From Amphiura filiformis (lineage: Eukaryota; Echinodermata; Ophiuroidea; Amphilepidida; Amphiuridae): a stretch of DNA of 64,000 bases. The stretch lies in NCBI RefSeq assembly GCF_039555335.1, contig NC_092631.1, positions 16,735,805 through 16,799,804 on the forward strand. Direction: 5' to 3'. Shown piece by piece: positions 44,600 to 56,239 of this stretch. The notes under the pieces were generated by a model. The model was not told the origin of the DNA. It saw only the letters and a program-made list of their open reading frames with translations, and searched no databases. The position numbers were made by a program, and so were the translations under genes. How positions within the stretch are numbered: position 1 is the first letter of the stretch; every line of letters starts with the position of its first letter.

Positions 44600-46343
44600 T
44601 AACTTTCGGGGAAACGCAGAAGTTGCTAATTATTTCAACAAATTCTTTACTGGGGTTGCTGCCAAACTTAGTGGTGAGCTACCTGAGCCAAGTGGTCTTT
44701 ATGATGTTAACTCCAACAGGTTCCAAAGCTATTACAGTCATATTAGGAATGGATCCTTTGATCTCCATGAGGTCAGTTAAACCTTTGTCTATGATGAGCT
44801 AACCAATCTTAACATCGATAAAAGCACTGGCTTAGATGGCTTGCCGGCTCGTTTTCTGAAAGATGCTGCAGAGGTCATTACAACTCCAATCACATCTATT
44901 ATTAATCTCTCTATCAGGACTGAAGTGTTTCCAAGTGAAATGAAAATTGCCAAGGTCAAACCATTATATAAAAAGAAGAGCAGGTTGGAAGTAGGCAACT
45001 ACAGACCTGTTAGTATTTTGTCTGTGGCCTCAACAATTTTGGAGAAAGCAGTGTTTGTACAATTTAACAGGTATCTCACGGAAAATAACATCTTATTTAA
45101 ATTGCAGTTAGGTTTTAGAGGTAAATATTCCACAGACACATGTCTTATCTATCTTCAAGATCATATCAGAAACCAAATCAATGCTGGTCTGTTTACTGGA
45201 ATGGTGCTTCTTGACATCCCGAAAGCATTCGACAGTGTTAATCACTCTATTTTATGTCAAAAGCTTACTGCCCTGGGAATGAACTCCACTAAATAGTTTG
45301 AGTCATATCTGAATTGCAGATCTCAGATTGTTAATGTTAATGGCTCAGACTCCAACTCTATGGCTTTAACATGTGGAGTTCCACAGGGGAGTATCTTGGG
45401 TCCCATTTTGTTCCTTTGTTACCTGAACGACATGCCCAACTGTGTTGAATGTATGCTCCTTCAGTATGCAGACGATAGCGCTCTTTTGGTTTCTGATAAA
45501 GATCCGTTAAAAATTGGGCAGCAGCTTAGCAAAAATCTGGAAAGCTGTAAAAATGGCTCATTGAAAATAAACTGTCTCTCCACATGGGTAAACCCGAGAA
45601 CCGCGAAATCTAGTTTTCATATAGTTATAAAATACATGGGTAAAACAGAACTCATTCTTTTTGGAACAAAACGTAAATTGAAGAATTGGCAAAATTATAC
45701 CATTGAATGTGAAGGGCAAACAATTCATGCTACTCCCTCAGTTAAATACTTAGGTCTTACTATTGACCGGTGCTTGAATGGTGAAGAAATGGGTCTTGGT
45801 GTCATAAAAAAAGAAAATTCTAGACTCAAATTTCTTTACAGACAGGCAAAGTTTCTTGATCAAAATATCAAGAAAATTTTATGCTCTGCTCTTGTACTTT
45901 GTTTGTTTGATTATTCTATTTCTTCTTGGCATGCTGGCACACATAAGCAGACGAGTAAAAGCCTTCAAAGTGCTCAAAACAAAGTTATCAGATTCATTTT
46001 AAATAAGAATCATATTACAGAAGATGATTTTAAAGATCTTAATTTCCTTAACATACAAAATAGGGCAAAACAACTCAGGTTGAACCACGTTTTTGATATT
46101 TTTTATGAAGTTGGCCCAGACTATCTTAGTTCAAATTTTACCAGAGTTTCAAACGTGCACCAATACAGTACCAGAAACAGTGCTCAAAATGTTCGTGTTC
46201 CAAAATCCACTACCATCACTTCTGGCTCTTTTTATTATAATGCCATTCAGGATTGGGCCAACTTACTAAGTGCAATCAAATCAATTTCTGATAAACCAAG
46301 TTTCAAAAAGTCTGTAAAAACTCATCTTTTTAACCAAATTTAG
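44600..46343 (+). pseudogene. Jockey/CR1-type LINE reverse transcriptase, inactivated
   Basis: The RT domain is nearly complete over several frames: DKSTGLDGLPARFLKDA, NYRPVSILSVAS, GFRGKYSTDTCLIYL, LLDIPKAFDSVNH, GVPQGSILGPILF and LLQYADDSALL (catalytic ADD), then a C-terminal part to LFNQI at 46343. Lesions: a stop after HEVS (44777-44779), TAG for an expected Trp at 45294-45296, a frame slip near 45548 and a 52-bp insertion at 45582-45633. The endonuclease end is missing. It lies 1 kb downstream of SLC22 copy 2. Confidence 0.88.
45593..45633 (+). mobile_element. 41-bp insertion with 11-bp target duplication
   Basis: ACATGGGTAAA occurs at 45582-45592 and at 45634-45644, bracketing 41 bp that begin CCCGAGAACCGCGAAATCTA. 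Removing 41 bp plus one ACATGGGTAAA restores the RT reading LSLHMGKTELILFG. The same 41 bp occur without a mismatch at 48085-48125. Confidence 0.8.
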
Positions 46344-46508
46344 TTTCTAATGATTTTAATCATGTTTAAATACGTTTTTACTTTTAATATTCACTTGTAT
46401 ACGTCACATTGCACACATTGGGCGGGCGCTTAGGTCGTGTGATAAGCGATATTGGCAACACATCTAGTCAGCGCGAAACGGAACAAAATCGAAAACAACG
46501 TACATGGG

Positions 46509-46660
46509 CAACCATAACTGTTTCAAAATAGCCCGCCAAAGTCATGCAGGTAACTCCGAGGTCATGCATTGAATTGGTTTGAATAAATGAGGAAAAATAC
46601 GGGAACCAGCTCCTTCTGCTAGAAGTCACACATGAGTGAAGTGGATAACCTCCATAGGAA
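46509..46660 (+). repeat. Dispersed repeat shared with 59729-59880
   Basis: CAACCATAACTGTTTCAAAA ... GTCATGCATTGAATTGGTTT ... ACGGGAACCAGC matches at about 90 percent in the same orientation 13 kb away. Family unknown. Confidence 0.7.
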
Positions 46661-46869
46661 AAACTAGCATTGTCCACTCGGCTGTATCGATACTTGGGCT
46701 GTAGTGACGTCAAGAAATGATCGAAAATGGCCGCCCCCCCCCCATACCGGAAAATGTAAAGATATTTCAATTTAATTTCTTTATAACGGAGAGGTTTTGC
46801 TGTACTTTTAACGAACCAGGTATGTTTATAAATTCATAAACAATGATAATAGGGCAACACATAACATGA

Positions 46870-47185
46870 CCGGCTGAGCACTTTAAGTGAAGAGATTGTT
46901 GAACACGAGACAAAGTCACTTGAACAACTCCAAAGACGTGCATGCAGGATCATTTTAGACCAGAGATTTACCGCATATGCTGAGGCGGTGCAAGCTTGCG
47001 ACCTTGAGCGCTTAGCCGAAGGGCTTGCCGACTCAGACCGTACCAAAGATCTTCTTCCTCCATTTAGACAAAGGGGTCATGGTCGCAACCTTCGCAATGC
47101 GCATACATTCGCCCAACTGCGATTCAGAACCTCCCGCTTCCAAAATAGTCCCATTCCATACTTTGTGAACCTGCTAAACAAGTAA
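46870..47185 (+). pseudogene. LINE ORF2 C-terminal fragment
   Basis: The plus-strand translation reads SLEQLQRRACRIIL, then FTAYAEAVQACDLERLAE and RFQNSPIPYFVNLLNK before a stop at 47183. The QRRACRII...Y.EA pattern and the closing SPIPY...LLN are typical of the region after the RT of CR1/L2-like LINEs. It belongs to a different element from the one at 44600. Confidence 0.6.
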
Positions 47186-49090
47186 TGTGTAATCAAGTGT
47201 CAGCTTCAGCTTTGAAATAATGTCTGCATGAATATACGTGTGGCGTGCTTCTTAAAAAGGCTGCCAGATGAAAATTCATCAGGAGAAAAATGGCAAATTT
47301 GTCCAGCTATTCTTTTTTTTTGGGGGGGGGGGAGGAGGTGGAGGTCATTTAAGGCCTTCAATAGACTACACAGGAGGTACAAAGGGTATTCAGATCACAT
47401 TATACACAGACAAGACATCTTAATACTAATAATGGCATGTCCATCCGTCCGCGCGCTATCGCGTTCGCGCGGTTCGCGTTCACGCGGTGCACTATCGCGT
47501 GCTCGCGGTGCGCTATCGCGGAGTATCAACGGGAGTGTGCGCGGAGTACAGTGCGCGCATCTGAAAAGCAGTACAGTGTGACTAACAGGTGCATCTCATC
47601 AGGCCAATAATAATTATAGGCCTTATTTGCAACACATATTTCAATGCCGAACACGTGCACACACCAAACACGTGCATATAGGCCTATTTCAGCAGAACAT
47701 GACTATTTCCGGAATCCCCCAGAATGGTTAACATAAAAATTATCCGTTGTGGTAAGGCCTATAACCGTTTTTGCGTTCACGTTTCTCGCGATTGATTTCA
47801 TTACTTTAGTAACGGCCTATATCCACGTCCAGATACTAATTTCGGTTTCTCTAAATGTGGTAACAGGGCAGGGCTTGGAAGAGGCGAATGATGGGTTTCA
47901 AGATTATGGGTAGGCCTACCGAAGTAAGCATCACACCTATAAAACAAACAGAGTTGATTAAGTTGTGTCAAGTTGGGTCTCGATCATTGAGAGACGCATT
48001 TCATAGTAGTTTAAAAAGTCAGGGCAGGTATATGTGTAACGGGTTTGGGTAATTAGAAGTAGGCCTATCACGAGAAGCGCCCGACCCGAGAACCGCGAAA
48101 TCTAGTTTTCATATAGTTATAAAATGTTCGTTATTCCTGATGTTCCCTCCAGAACAGGCTTTCGAAATGAATGCACCATTTGCGAATACATGAATAAAAC
48201 AATGAACTTTGGAACCACTAACATATATTTATCAGTTATGGTTATAGATATCATCGTTTGCACATCAAGGTCAAAGTCAAGGAAAGTCCCATTTCAATTT
48301 TTACTGCGTCACGACATTATGCCTTGTACGTTTTGTTATTTTTACGACATTATAACATCCGCATCGGGCATCCACTTCTTTCTCTGCTTATTTGCTATAA
48401 TCTAATGCATGACACTGACAGTCGTAAGTATTTTAATATAATTATAAGACTATAATAGGCAGATATAGTATTATTTGCACTGAAGTAGTGGATGTATGCG
48501 ACATGCACTGTTCAACAACACGTCGTTCAGTCGTTTGAAAGCCCTTTAAATGAAACATAATTAAAGCCATGTGTGATTTGCTCCACAGGAACTCCATCAT
48601 TCTCGAATTTCTGCGTTTTGTATGATTCCCAATGGTGTACTAAAATACCACCTGGGAAACTAAGCCTGAAGTGCTTTAATTACAGTAAAATTTAGAGTTT
48701 TTATAATAAAACCGGGTATCCGCAGAGCTCCACAGTTTAATCGGCCACTAGCTTTATTTAAAATTTTACTTCATTATTTCGTCTTAAAATGACCAGAAAC
48801 CCTCTTTTCTGTGCCTACATTTAAACATATTATTAAAATACATTATATTATTACAATGTTACTAGTAAACGAAGGTGCGTTTATTAGACTGTCCACCCAG
48901 CATCTGCATTGCGTACGAGTACATTTGTATCTTTCGTCATAAATTGAATTTCCCATAGAAACAAACCCCATGCAAAATGTTGTGCAATGTTTGAGTTATA
49001 ACCACAAGAATACATAGCAGCTTTATACATGTTATAGATCATGTAGATATAGGAATTTGTCTGATATTTATAGCTATATTTTGTATCCTA
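47186..49090. other. Repeat-rich spacer upstream of the NLR gene
   Basis: Contains a G tract (47320-47340), a CpG-rich patch of GCGCTATCGCG repeats (47448-47530), three TAGGCCTA octamers and the second copy of the 41-bp element (48085-48125). No exon or promoter was recognised. Confidence 0.5.
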
Positions 49091-49104
49091 TCATATAGTT
49101 TCAA

Positions 49105-52100
49105 ATGGCAGGAATTCCTAAAGACAGTGATGCATATTACAAAGTGTACAAAGGTCTGCACCTATTGACGTACGAAGCCTTACCATCGGTTGACAATGCC
49201 CTCAAATTGTGGCATTTAAACAAACAACAAACATTACCAGCATGTACAGGACATTGTCCAGACGGAAAGAAGCCCAAATTACCGCAATCATGTCAGAATT
49301 GCGTCGATTGGGGCGATGCCATAGAAGCTGCATTATACCCATCACCGATACCTCCTGCTAAACCACAAATTACTTGGCAGAATATTAACCAGACAAATAT
49401 GGGTAAAAGTCACGTTGAAGTTGCTACGGCATTTGTTTTAAGACTACCAAAGACCCGGGCCAAAGACCAAAGCGGGGACCAAAGCCAATCCGGGATCAAC
49501 TCTATACGCTAACATATCTGACTTTGACTCTGCTAGCGTGTTAAGGATAATGTCGAGATTTACCGGGTTCCACCGAGGAGATCAAGCAAGCTATGACAAA
49601 ATCATGAAGGTATGCGAGATAATAATTTTGGAATTTTAGAAGGAAATATAGCAGGATAATGGAATTCGCAAATCATGTTGTCAAAAAATGAAGAAAGAAA
49701 AAGAAAGAAAGAAAGAACGAGATGATATTGAAGGCTCAGGACTGTATATTTTGCTTATACGTTGGGATCTGAAGCTCAATTTGATGTAAATCTACACTTA
49801 AATTTACTCATTTTCACCTAAATATATTATACATTATTCCATGTATTTCTTACTAGGTTATAGCAATTAGAAATGACTTGTCTCATTTGGCGCTTCACAA
49901 GAACATGCTTATCGATGCACAAAAGGTGAAAGAGTATTTCAAAGACCTCGAAGACCTTGTTACATGTCTGGCACAGTTACATCCCCAGCACTTCACTTCA
50001 GCACAAGATGTCATAGCTAAACTCAGGGCGGTAAGTAAAACTGTTCCTTAAAAGTTCCACTCACAATATGACAAAGCCAAATTAAAGAAAAACACTCGGA
50101 TTTCCGATGGTGATGTCACAAATGTATATGGAAATTAAATGATTGTTGTTTTTTTCTCCAGAATTCTGACTTCAAATTGCTTGAGTATTCAAAATAAGAA
50201 AAAGGAACAAAACAGGATCTACTTTTTAAGATACATTTTCTGCCTGAGTGCTGATACCAAAAGAAAGGGCAAATTATATTATTTGTAAAAGTATTAACTG
50301 AAATGCATCATTTGCCCCTGAGAAGGAGAAGGGGAAAATCCCTCTTCCCCGGTACCCAGATGACTTTACCATGACAAATGCTTTTTTTCTCTTCATAATT
50401 TCAGATTCAAGTGGAAGCAGTAACAGAGAAAATGAAAGAAGAGATCAACCTTCAAATCAGCAGTGATTTACAATCAGTAAGAGAAGAAGTGGCGGAACTA
50501 CGATCAGTAAGAGAAGAAGTGGCGGAACTGAAGAGGCAGATCAATGAACCAGGTAAAGGCTTACTAGGTTATATATTATTTCTCCAAAATATAATCTAAT
50601 AAATAATTGCATAATTGCATCTTTATTAAGGATAGGACCCATGTGAAGCGAGTAATGTGTTTGTTAAAGATTTGCATAATGAGAAAAAAATGTAACACAT
50701 TTTCTTAACAAAACAGTGCCCGATTGACACAGTGTGAGGTACATTTCTCTAGAAAATCTTTAGAAAACTTTGGATGTACCTATTATAAGCCGAATGAAAA
50801 ACACATTATTTAGCAATTAATTAGGTTTACAAAATTAGATTCTCTTAGCAACTATTGTATTTACATTTTACTAACAGCACACCCCTTTGACTTGACCCAG
50901 TGTCAAAAGCAGTTGAAGGCAGACTACAAAGCTAACAGAGGTAGCATTGGATTTCTTCCTGGTATGTCAAAGGAGTTTTCACTGCAAGATTTCTTTGTAG
51001 ACGTGAGGCTTGTCCAAGAAGAGAAGAGACCACAAGAAGTTATAGTAAAAGAACTTGTAAAGTATACAGACCTACTAACTTTAGAAAGTAAGAGTAAGGA
51101 AAGATTACGTCATGTATTAGTAAGAGGAGAGGCAGGCACGGGTAAAACAACATTAGTAAATAGACTTGCACATCAATGGGCCACAAATAACACGGGAGAT
51201 GGCAATGATAAGAGTCAAGGTATAGATCCACTGGGTGAGTTTGATCTCGTTTTCACACTCGATATCAGACTTATGAAAACCAACATGAGTCTTGCTGATT
51301 GCATTCAAGATCAACTTCTAACTGATATGAGCAAAGAAGCAATCACAAATATGTTGATAGCTCAGGCTGACAACTGCTTGTTTTTATTTGATGGGTATGA
51401 TGAGTTGAAATCACGCCACGCAGTTCTTAGTAGTAAGCTTCTTCATAGGAGCTTTGTCATTGTTACCACAAGACCAGACAAAGTCGAACAATTTTGTCAA
51501 AATCACAATGGTTATGTCCATGCTCAGCTTTCTGGTTTATCTGAAGAAAGCAAGAAAATCTTTGTCGGTAAATACTTTGCTTCATCCTCCAATGAAAATT
51601 CAACAGAAGAGGATCCACGCGACAAAGCCGATCGCTTCATGGAAAAAGTAGAGAAATCTTACTTGAAATCGCTCTCATCATTCCCACTGTTGCTGGCAAT
51701 GATGTGTTCCATCTTCAACACAGTTGGTGAAATACCCGTGAGAATGACAGCTTTATATAAACAAGTCCTGGCCGTTTTTGCTGCCCAGTATTATGCTAAA
51801 GCCTCCCCATCTACATCTCTGTCAGAACCGCAACTTCAGAAAATTGATGACATACTTTTATCTGTAGGCTCAATTGCATTAAATGGTTTGTTGACAGATG
51901 ATACAAAACTGATCTTTGACAAAGAGGAGTTTGAAACACTGACTCGATCTCATCTAACCGCTAGATATCTTTGGATTGCATTATCATGTGGCTGTGTATG
52001 TGGATGTATAGGTTTAGAGCTAGGTTTGAGACTCCAGTCATTACACATTGGATTAGCCTTGACCATTCTTGGATTTGTACTAGGATCTATCTCAGTGTAT

Positions 52101-53939
52101 GCTTTATTTTCGGGCAGCATCGTCGATATGGCTGAAAAACTGGGCATTGTGACGTCAGTTTCCAGGAACAAGAAAACCGTTCACGAATGCTGTCAATTTC
52201 TGCACAAGACTTTCCAAGAATTCGCTGCTGCTAGATATTGGACCAGTCTGGCAGTATATGACAGGCGTAAGTTTGAGTACTATCTTAATCTTATCAACAA
52301 GGAAAATGCGGAAAATATGCAATATCTGCTGAGGTTCAGTTGCGGGCTGAGTTCTGAAGCAGCTGCAATCATCCTGCATCATGTAGTTACTGAATGTAAA
52401 GTAGATTGGCGTTTACCAGTCACATTATTATTTGAAGCTGAAACAGATTCACAGATATATCCTTCATTACATGCTACTCTCTACCCATTGAAATCGCTGA
52501 CAATTGATACGATGATTATGACTCCAGAGTTGTGGTCAATTTTAAATCATTACTCAGATCCACCCCATATGAGTAATCGAGTAAAAACATGGCTGTCCAA
52601 TATTGAGGAACTGTCTATTACTGTAAGAGAACCTGATAATTTAAAATTGATTATGCAATTTCTCTCCAAAGCTACAGAATTGAATTCAATCAACAGGTCC
52701 ATGAAGTCGTTTGACTTCGACTTGCAAGATATGCCAAAATCTCACAATATTATGAAAGAAAACGACTATAATATTTTGTCAGATTTTTTGACAGGCCAAC
52801 TAGATTTATGTGGCTTGGCACTGTTTGGTGAAGCCACGGAACATGATGCAAAATGGTCCGTACTTCTTATGAATCTCCTTACCACACGAGTAGGTACAAG
52901 GGCATACTTTGAGCATGTTGTTTCCAATTTGGAATACTTGTTTCTTGTTCAAATAGGCAGTATACCAATGCATTGCTGGGAAATATTGCTAAATATATTC
53001 ATCGAAGCAGGGAAAAGGCTGAAGAGTTCGTTACGGAGATCGATAGAACCATATAAATCACCAAATTTGTTATCTATGGTTTACAAAGGGATGAGCTTAC
53101 CAATACGAAAATTTGATATCAGCGGTAGCTATAGGCTTGATGGTAATTCTCCTCCATACAAATTGGCAGAAACCTTATCATACATGTCATCCTTAGGATA
53201 TCTGGGACTTGGTTATATAAACATGAATGTTGTGTTATTACGTGTATTAGCTCCTGAAATTGCAAAAATGGCGCACCTCGAAGTACTGATTTTAAAAGGC
53301 AATTATTTTCATCAAGGAGGAAAGGAGTTAGCTCAAATACTTCAGAAGGTAACAAGTCTCAGGGAACTAAATCTTGCTAATAATAAATTGGATGCTGATG
53401 ATATTAGTTTATTTTCACTGAAACATCTATCCAACTTGACCAAGCTAAATCTGTCTAGAAATGAATTCGGATCACAGGGTTTGATTTCTCTTATCGATTC
53501 TATGAGATACGTCCCAGAGCTTACAAAGCTTGATCTGAGCGGCAATGGAATATGTAAACAAGGAGAAGCTGCACTCAGTACATTACTGTGTACCATGCCA
53601 TCACTTACACATCTCATAATAAGCCTCAATGACATTGATTCAACCGTCCTAGTGCTAACACAAGGGTTTAGGCACATTGTAAAACTCAGGTATCTAGGTC
53701 TCTGGGGCTCAAGTACTATCAGTATTAAGGCTCTCGAAGCCATCTTTAGAAATCTCATATTCCTTCCTGAACTTGAAGCATTACATCTTCAAACAATTGA
53801 TTTTGTAAACATTCACGAGTCACAACTGGTTGAAGAATGCATCAAGGAAGTACCTGGCATACAGGGGAGTAGCTATTTAGTCATGTTAGTTGAGAGTGAC
53901 ATAAATATAATCAAGCAAATAGCAAAGAAGCTCGAGTGA
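49105..53939 (+). CDS. HEPN (DZIP3-type)-NACHT-LRR protein, NLR-like
   Basis: Exons 49105-49609, 49857-50030, 50405-50552 and 50878-53939, all GT-AG, about 1295 residues. Exon 1 (YYKVYKGLHLLTYEALPSV, LPQSCQNCVDWGDAIEAALY) and exon 2 (RNDLSH, the HEPN R-x4-H motif, 49869-49886) form a DZIP3-type HEPN domain. Exon 3 is a coiled coil. Exon 4 carries NACHT: Walker A GEAGTGKTT (from 51126), Walker B FLFDGYDEL (~51380) and sensor VIVTTRP. Next come a hydrophobic pair (51964-52120), FLHKTFQEFAAARYW, and about six ribonuclease-inhibitor-type LRRs (53200-53850, LRELNLANNKL, LTKLDLSGNGI). The stop is TGA. Exons 2-4 join in phase, but exon 1 must shift +1 between ~49441 and 49509, because frame 0 ends at TAA 49510. 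A cytosolic or membrane-tethered immune sensor is inferred from the family. Confidence 0.85.
50474..50533 (+). repeat. 30-bp tandem duplication in the coiled-coil exon
   Basis: TCAGTAAGAGAAGAAGTGGC (continuing GGAACTACGA) is repeated immediately, encoding SVREEVAELR twice, the second copy ending CTGAAG for LK. The unit is in frame and lengthens the coiled coil between HEPN and NACHT by ten residues. Confidence 0.9.
51964..52120 (+). other. Putative transmembrane pair inside the NLR
   Basis: Encodes YLWIALSCGCVCGCIGLELG, then after RLQSLHI a second run GLALTILGFVLGSISVYALF. Each is long and hydrophobic enough to cross a membrane, with a short loop containing Arg and His. Position: after the NACHT helical domain and before FLHKTFQEFAAARYW. 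Confidence 0.6.
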
Positions 53940-54510
53940 AACATATTCATGGATTATGAAAACCAATCCCATGCATTATTTAACTTTAAACTGGACTGAA
54001 TCCTCGCTTTCACTTTCCTTTCTGATTCGTGGTGGTGGTGGTTGGGGGTGGGGGGGGGGGGATGGTTAGTTGTGCACTTGAGAATTTACACTAACAGTTT
54101 GAACTAGTGTATGTGGTATTTTTCAATTTCGGGTCAAAGGTCATTAAGGGGTTACTTCTGGTCTGAGACGAAAAACCTCCAAAATGCACCTTCTGCCACA
54201 AATAACATGGTGTAGTGATGCCACGTGCACATGTGCATTGATATTAGCCAATGTCTATGGTGTTTTCATATATTTTGGGGTCAAAGGCCATTATGGGGTC
54301 ACAACACGGCTGTGTTCGTGGTCTTAGACCACAGCTAAGTCTGTTTAGTATTATGATTGTATGTTAATGACATCATAAATACTACCTCTGTTCTAGAATT
54401 TGTTTTGTTTGCAATATATGCTACTCGGCACAAGTCGTAAAACATGTTTTTGTAATAATAGTGGTAACATTGTATTGGATATAATGCAAACTTTGAAAGA
54501 GTTAAAAATA
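53940..54510. other. NLR 3' flank
   Basis: GGTGGTGGTGGTTGGGGGTG and a 12-G tract (54030-54060) could form a quadruplex. The repeat GGGGTCA(C/A)(A/T)... recurs at 54150 and 54290. No AATAAA was seen within 400 bp of the stop. Confidence 0.4.
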
Positions 54511-54514
54511 CAAG

Positions 54515-54625
54515 ATATTTCTAGGAGTAACAACTGACGAGAGCCTGACATGGAAAAGTCATGTCTATAACATTGCAAAAAATATGTCAAAGGGTATATA
54601 GGAGTCATTAACATATTCTATTATT
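54515..54625 (+). pseudogene. LINE RT fragment, 5' part of a split copy
   Basis: The plus-strand translation FLGVTTDESLTWKSHVYNIA then KNMSKGI matches the conserved block after the RT active site in CR1/jockey LINEs (F-L-G-V-x-x-D-x-x-L-x-W-x-x-H). The rest continues at 55274 after intervening sequence. Confidence 0.7.
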
Positions 54626-54920
54626 AATTACTAGGCGGTTACCCATATTTGGCGGTTCTCGGCCGGGCGCGATTACCTGGCTGATGGTGACTCTACCACC
54701 AAGTTTCATGCCCATATGACAGTTTTTACTAATTTGACCTCAGATGACCTCTGGTTACCCCAAAATGACCTTCCAAAAATTTGGATCTAAATGTTGACTG
54801 TAGGCCTACCCACCAAGTTTCATGCCCATACGACAGTTTTTACTAAGATATTGTACATTGATACTTCATTATGTTAATTACCGTATCATACCATGGTGCA
54901 GCACTTGTAAAACGTACATA

Positions 54921-55268
54921 AAGGTGATACTATACACCCCTTGATAAATTTGTGACTATTTTTGCATTTGTAAGAAAAGTTATGTATATTATAGGGGCAA
55001 GGAATCCAGTTACTACACTGGAATTTCAGTGACTCAAGACAAGCGTTACACTATTTATGATAAGAAAAGAGGTACCGCTAGAATATACCTCATTTCTTAT
55101 TATAATGAACCACGCCACTTGTCTTGAATCACTGAAATTTCAGTGAAGTAATTGGCTTCCTTGCCCCTATAATATACATAACCTTTGTTACCAGTGCAGT
55201 GTGTAGTTATTTTTTGAGAAAAATACAAAATTAGTCACACAATTTATCAGGGGGTGTAGTACCACCTT
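54921..55268. mobile_element. Palindromic AAGGTGGTACTA MITE inside the LINE
   Basis: The left arm AAGGTGATACTATACACCCC ... TATTATAGGGGCAAGGAATC ... GAATTTCAGTGA is mirrored by 55105-55268, with a loop around 55070. One arm of the same family lies at 37680-37894. Confidence 0.75.
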
Positions 55269-55273
55269 AAAGA

Positions 55274-55440
55274 TGCAAAAAAGGGCACTTCGAATTGTAT
55301 CAAGTAGTCATTACCTAAGTCATTCAGCTCCTCTCTTTAACATGTTTAAGAATTATAAAATACTTATGATACCTATGATCTTGAATAAAGTATTTTTATG
55401 TACAACTATTTTACCAATCAACTTCCAGAAGCATTTCAAA
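55274..55440 (+). pseudogene. LINE RT fragment, 3' part of a split copy
   Basis: The translation MQKRALRIVSSSHYLSHSAP, then LFNMFKNYKI and LPINFQKHF, is the C-terminal region expected downstream of the 54515 fragment. About 650 bp, including the MITE, separate the two; the LINE sequence in between has been lost. Confidence 0.7.
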
Positions 55441-56239
55441 ATTATGATGCTATGCGGAGTACAGCTCAACTGATCATACTTTTCCTATACATTCGACCTT
55501 GCATGATTTTTGAGTTGACACAGTCATGAAAATAACTATAGATACTTGACAGACCATTAGTAGCCCAGTTCTGAACCTTTTCATTGATCATTCATAACAA
55601 TAGGTATCTGATGGATCAGTGAAGATAAGAAGGGATTATAATATATCAGTAACCTTGATATTATAGTACATCTCGAGGAAAAAGTGCAATGGACATGTTT
55701 TCATTTTATGTTTCAAATATCCCGCGCATGAAAATTGAGTATTTAACCCAAAATGGAAAATGGAACAATTTATTGAAATCTGTTTTAACAGATTTTGTTG
55801 ACATCTTTTTCTGCACTGTATTATACCTAAATTAAGAAATTTGATAAATATTCAAAGAAAATATAGGTCATCCAAAAAATGTGATTTTTACACATTTTGG
55901 GGCAAAAAAGGAAAAATAAGCAAAAATATCAAAATCTGTTTTAACAGCTTCATTCATCAAGTCATAACAAACGGCCTACATGCTTAATTTCTAATAAAAT
56001 ATTGAAATTGTGAAAATATAGGTATTTATTGATTTTCATGTTTTTAAATATGCTAATAATATGCAAATTATGAAATTGCAAAATAAAGTTTCTACATAGC
56101 ATACATCTTTCAAGTGTGATGTTCAAAATGACAGACATCAAAAAGAGATTCGATGAAATGTAAAGGTGTAGTAACAATTTTGGCATGGACTGTCTGGTTA
56201 GGAAAAGTACGGTAAGTTGAGCTGTACTCTGCACAAGTA
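55441..56239. other. AT-rich, no recognised feature
   Basis: Contains two copies of AAATCTGTTTTAACAG (55778 and 55931) but no gene or clear transposon end. Confidence 0.4.

Noticed and set aside
44600-47185. Endogenous retrovirus
   Set aside because: No LTRs, gag, protease or integrase; the RT blocks are of non-LTR (LINE) type.
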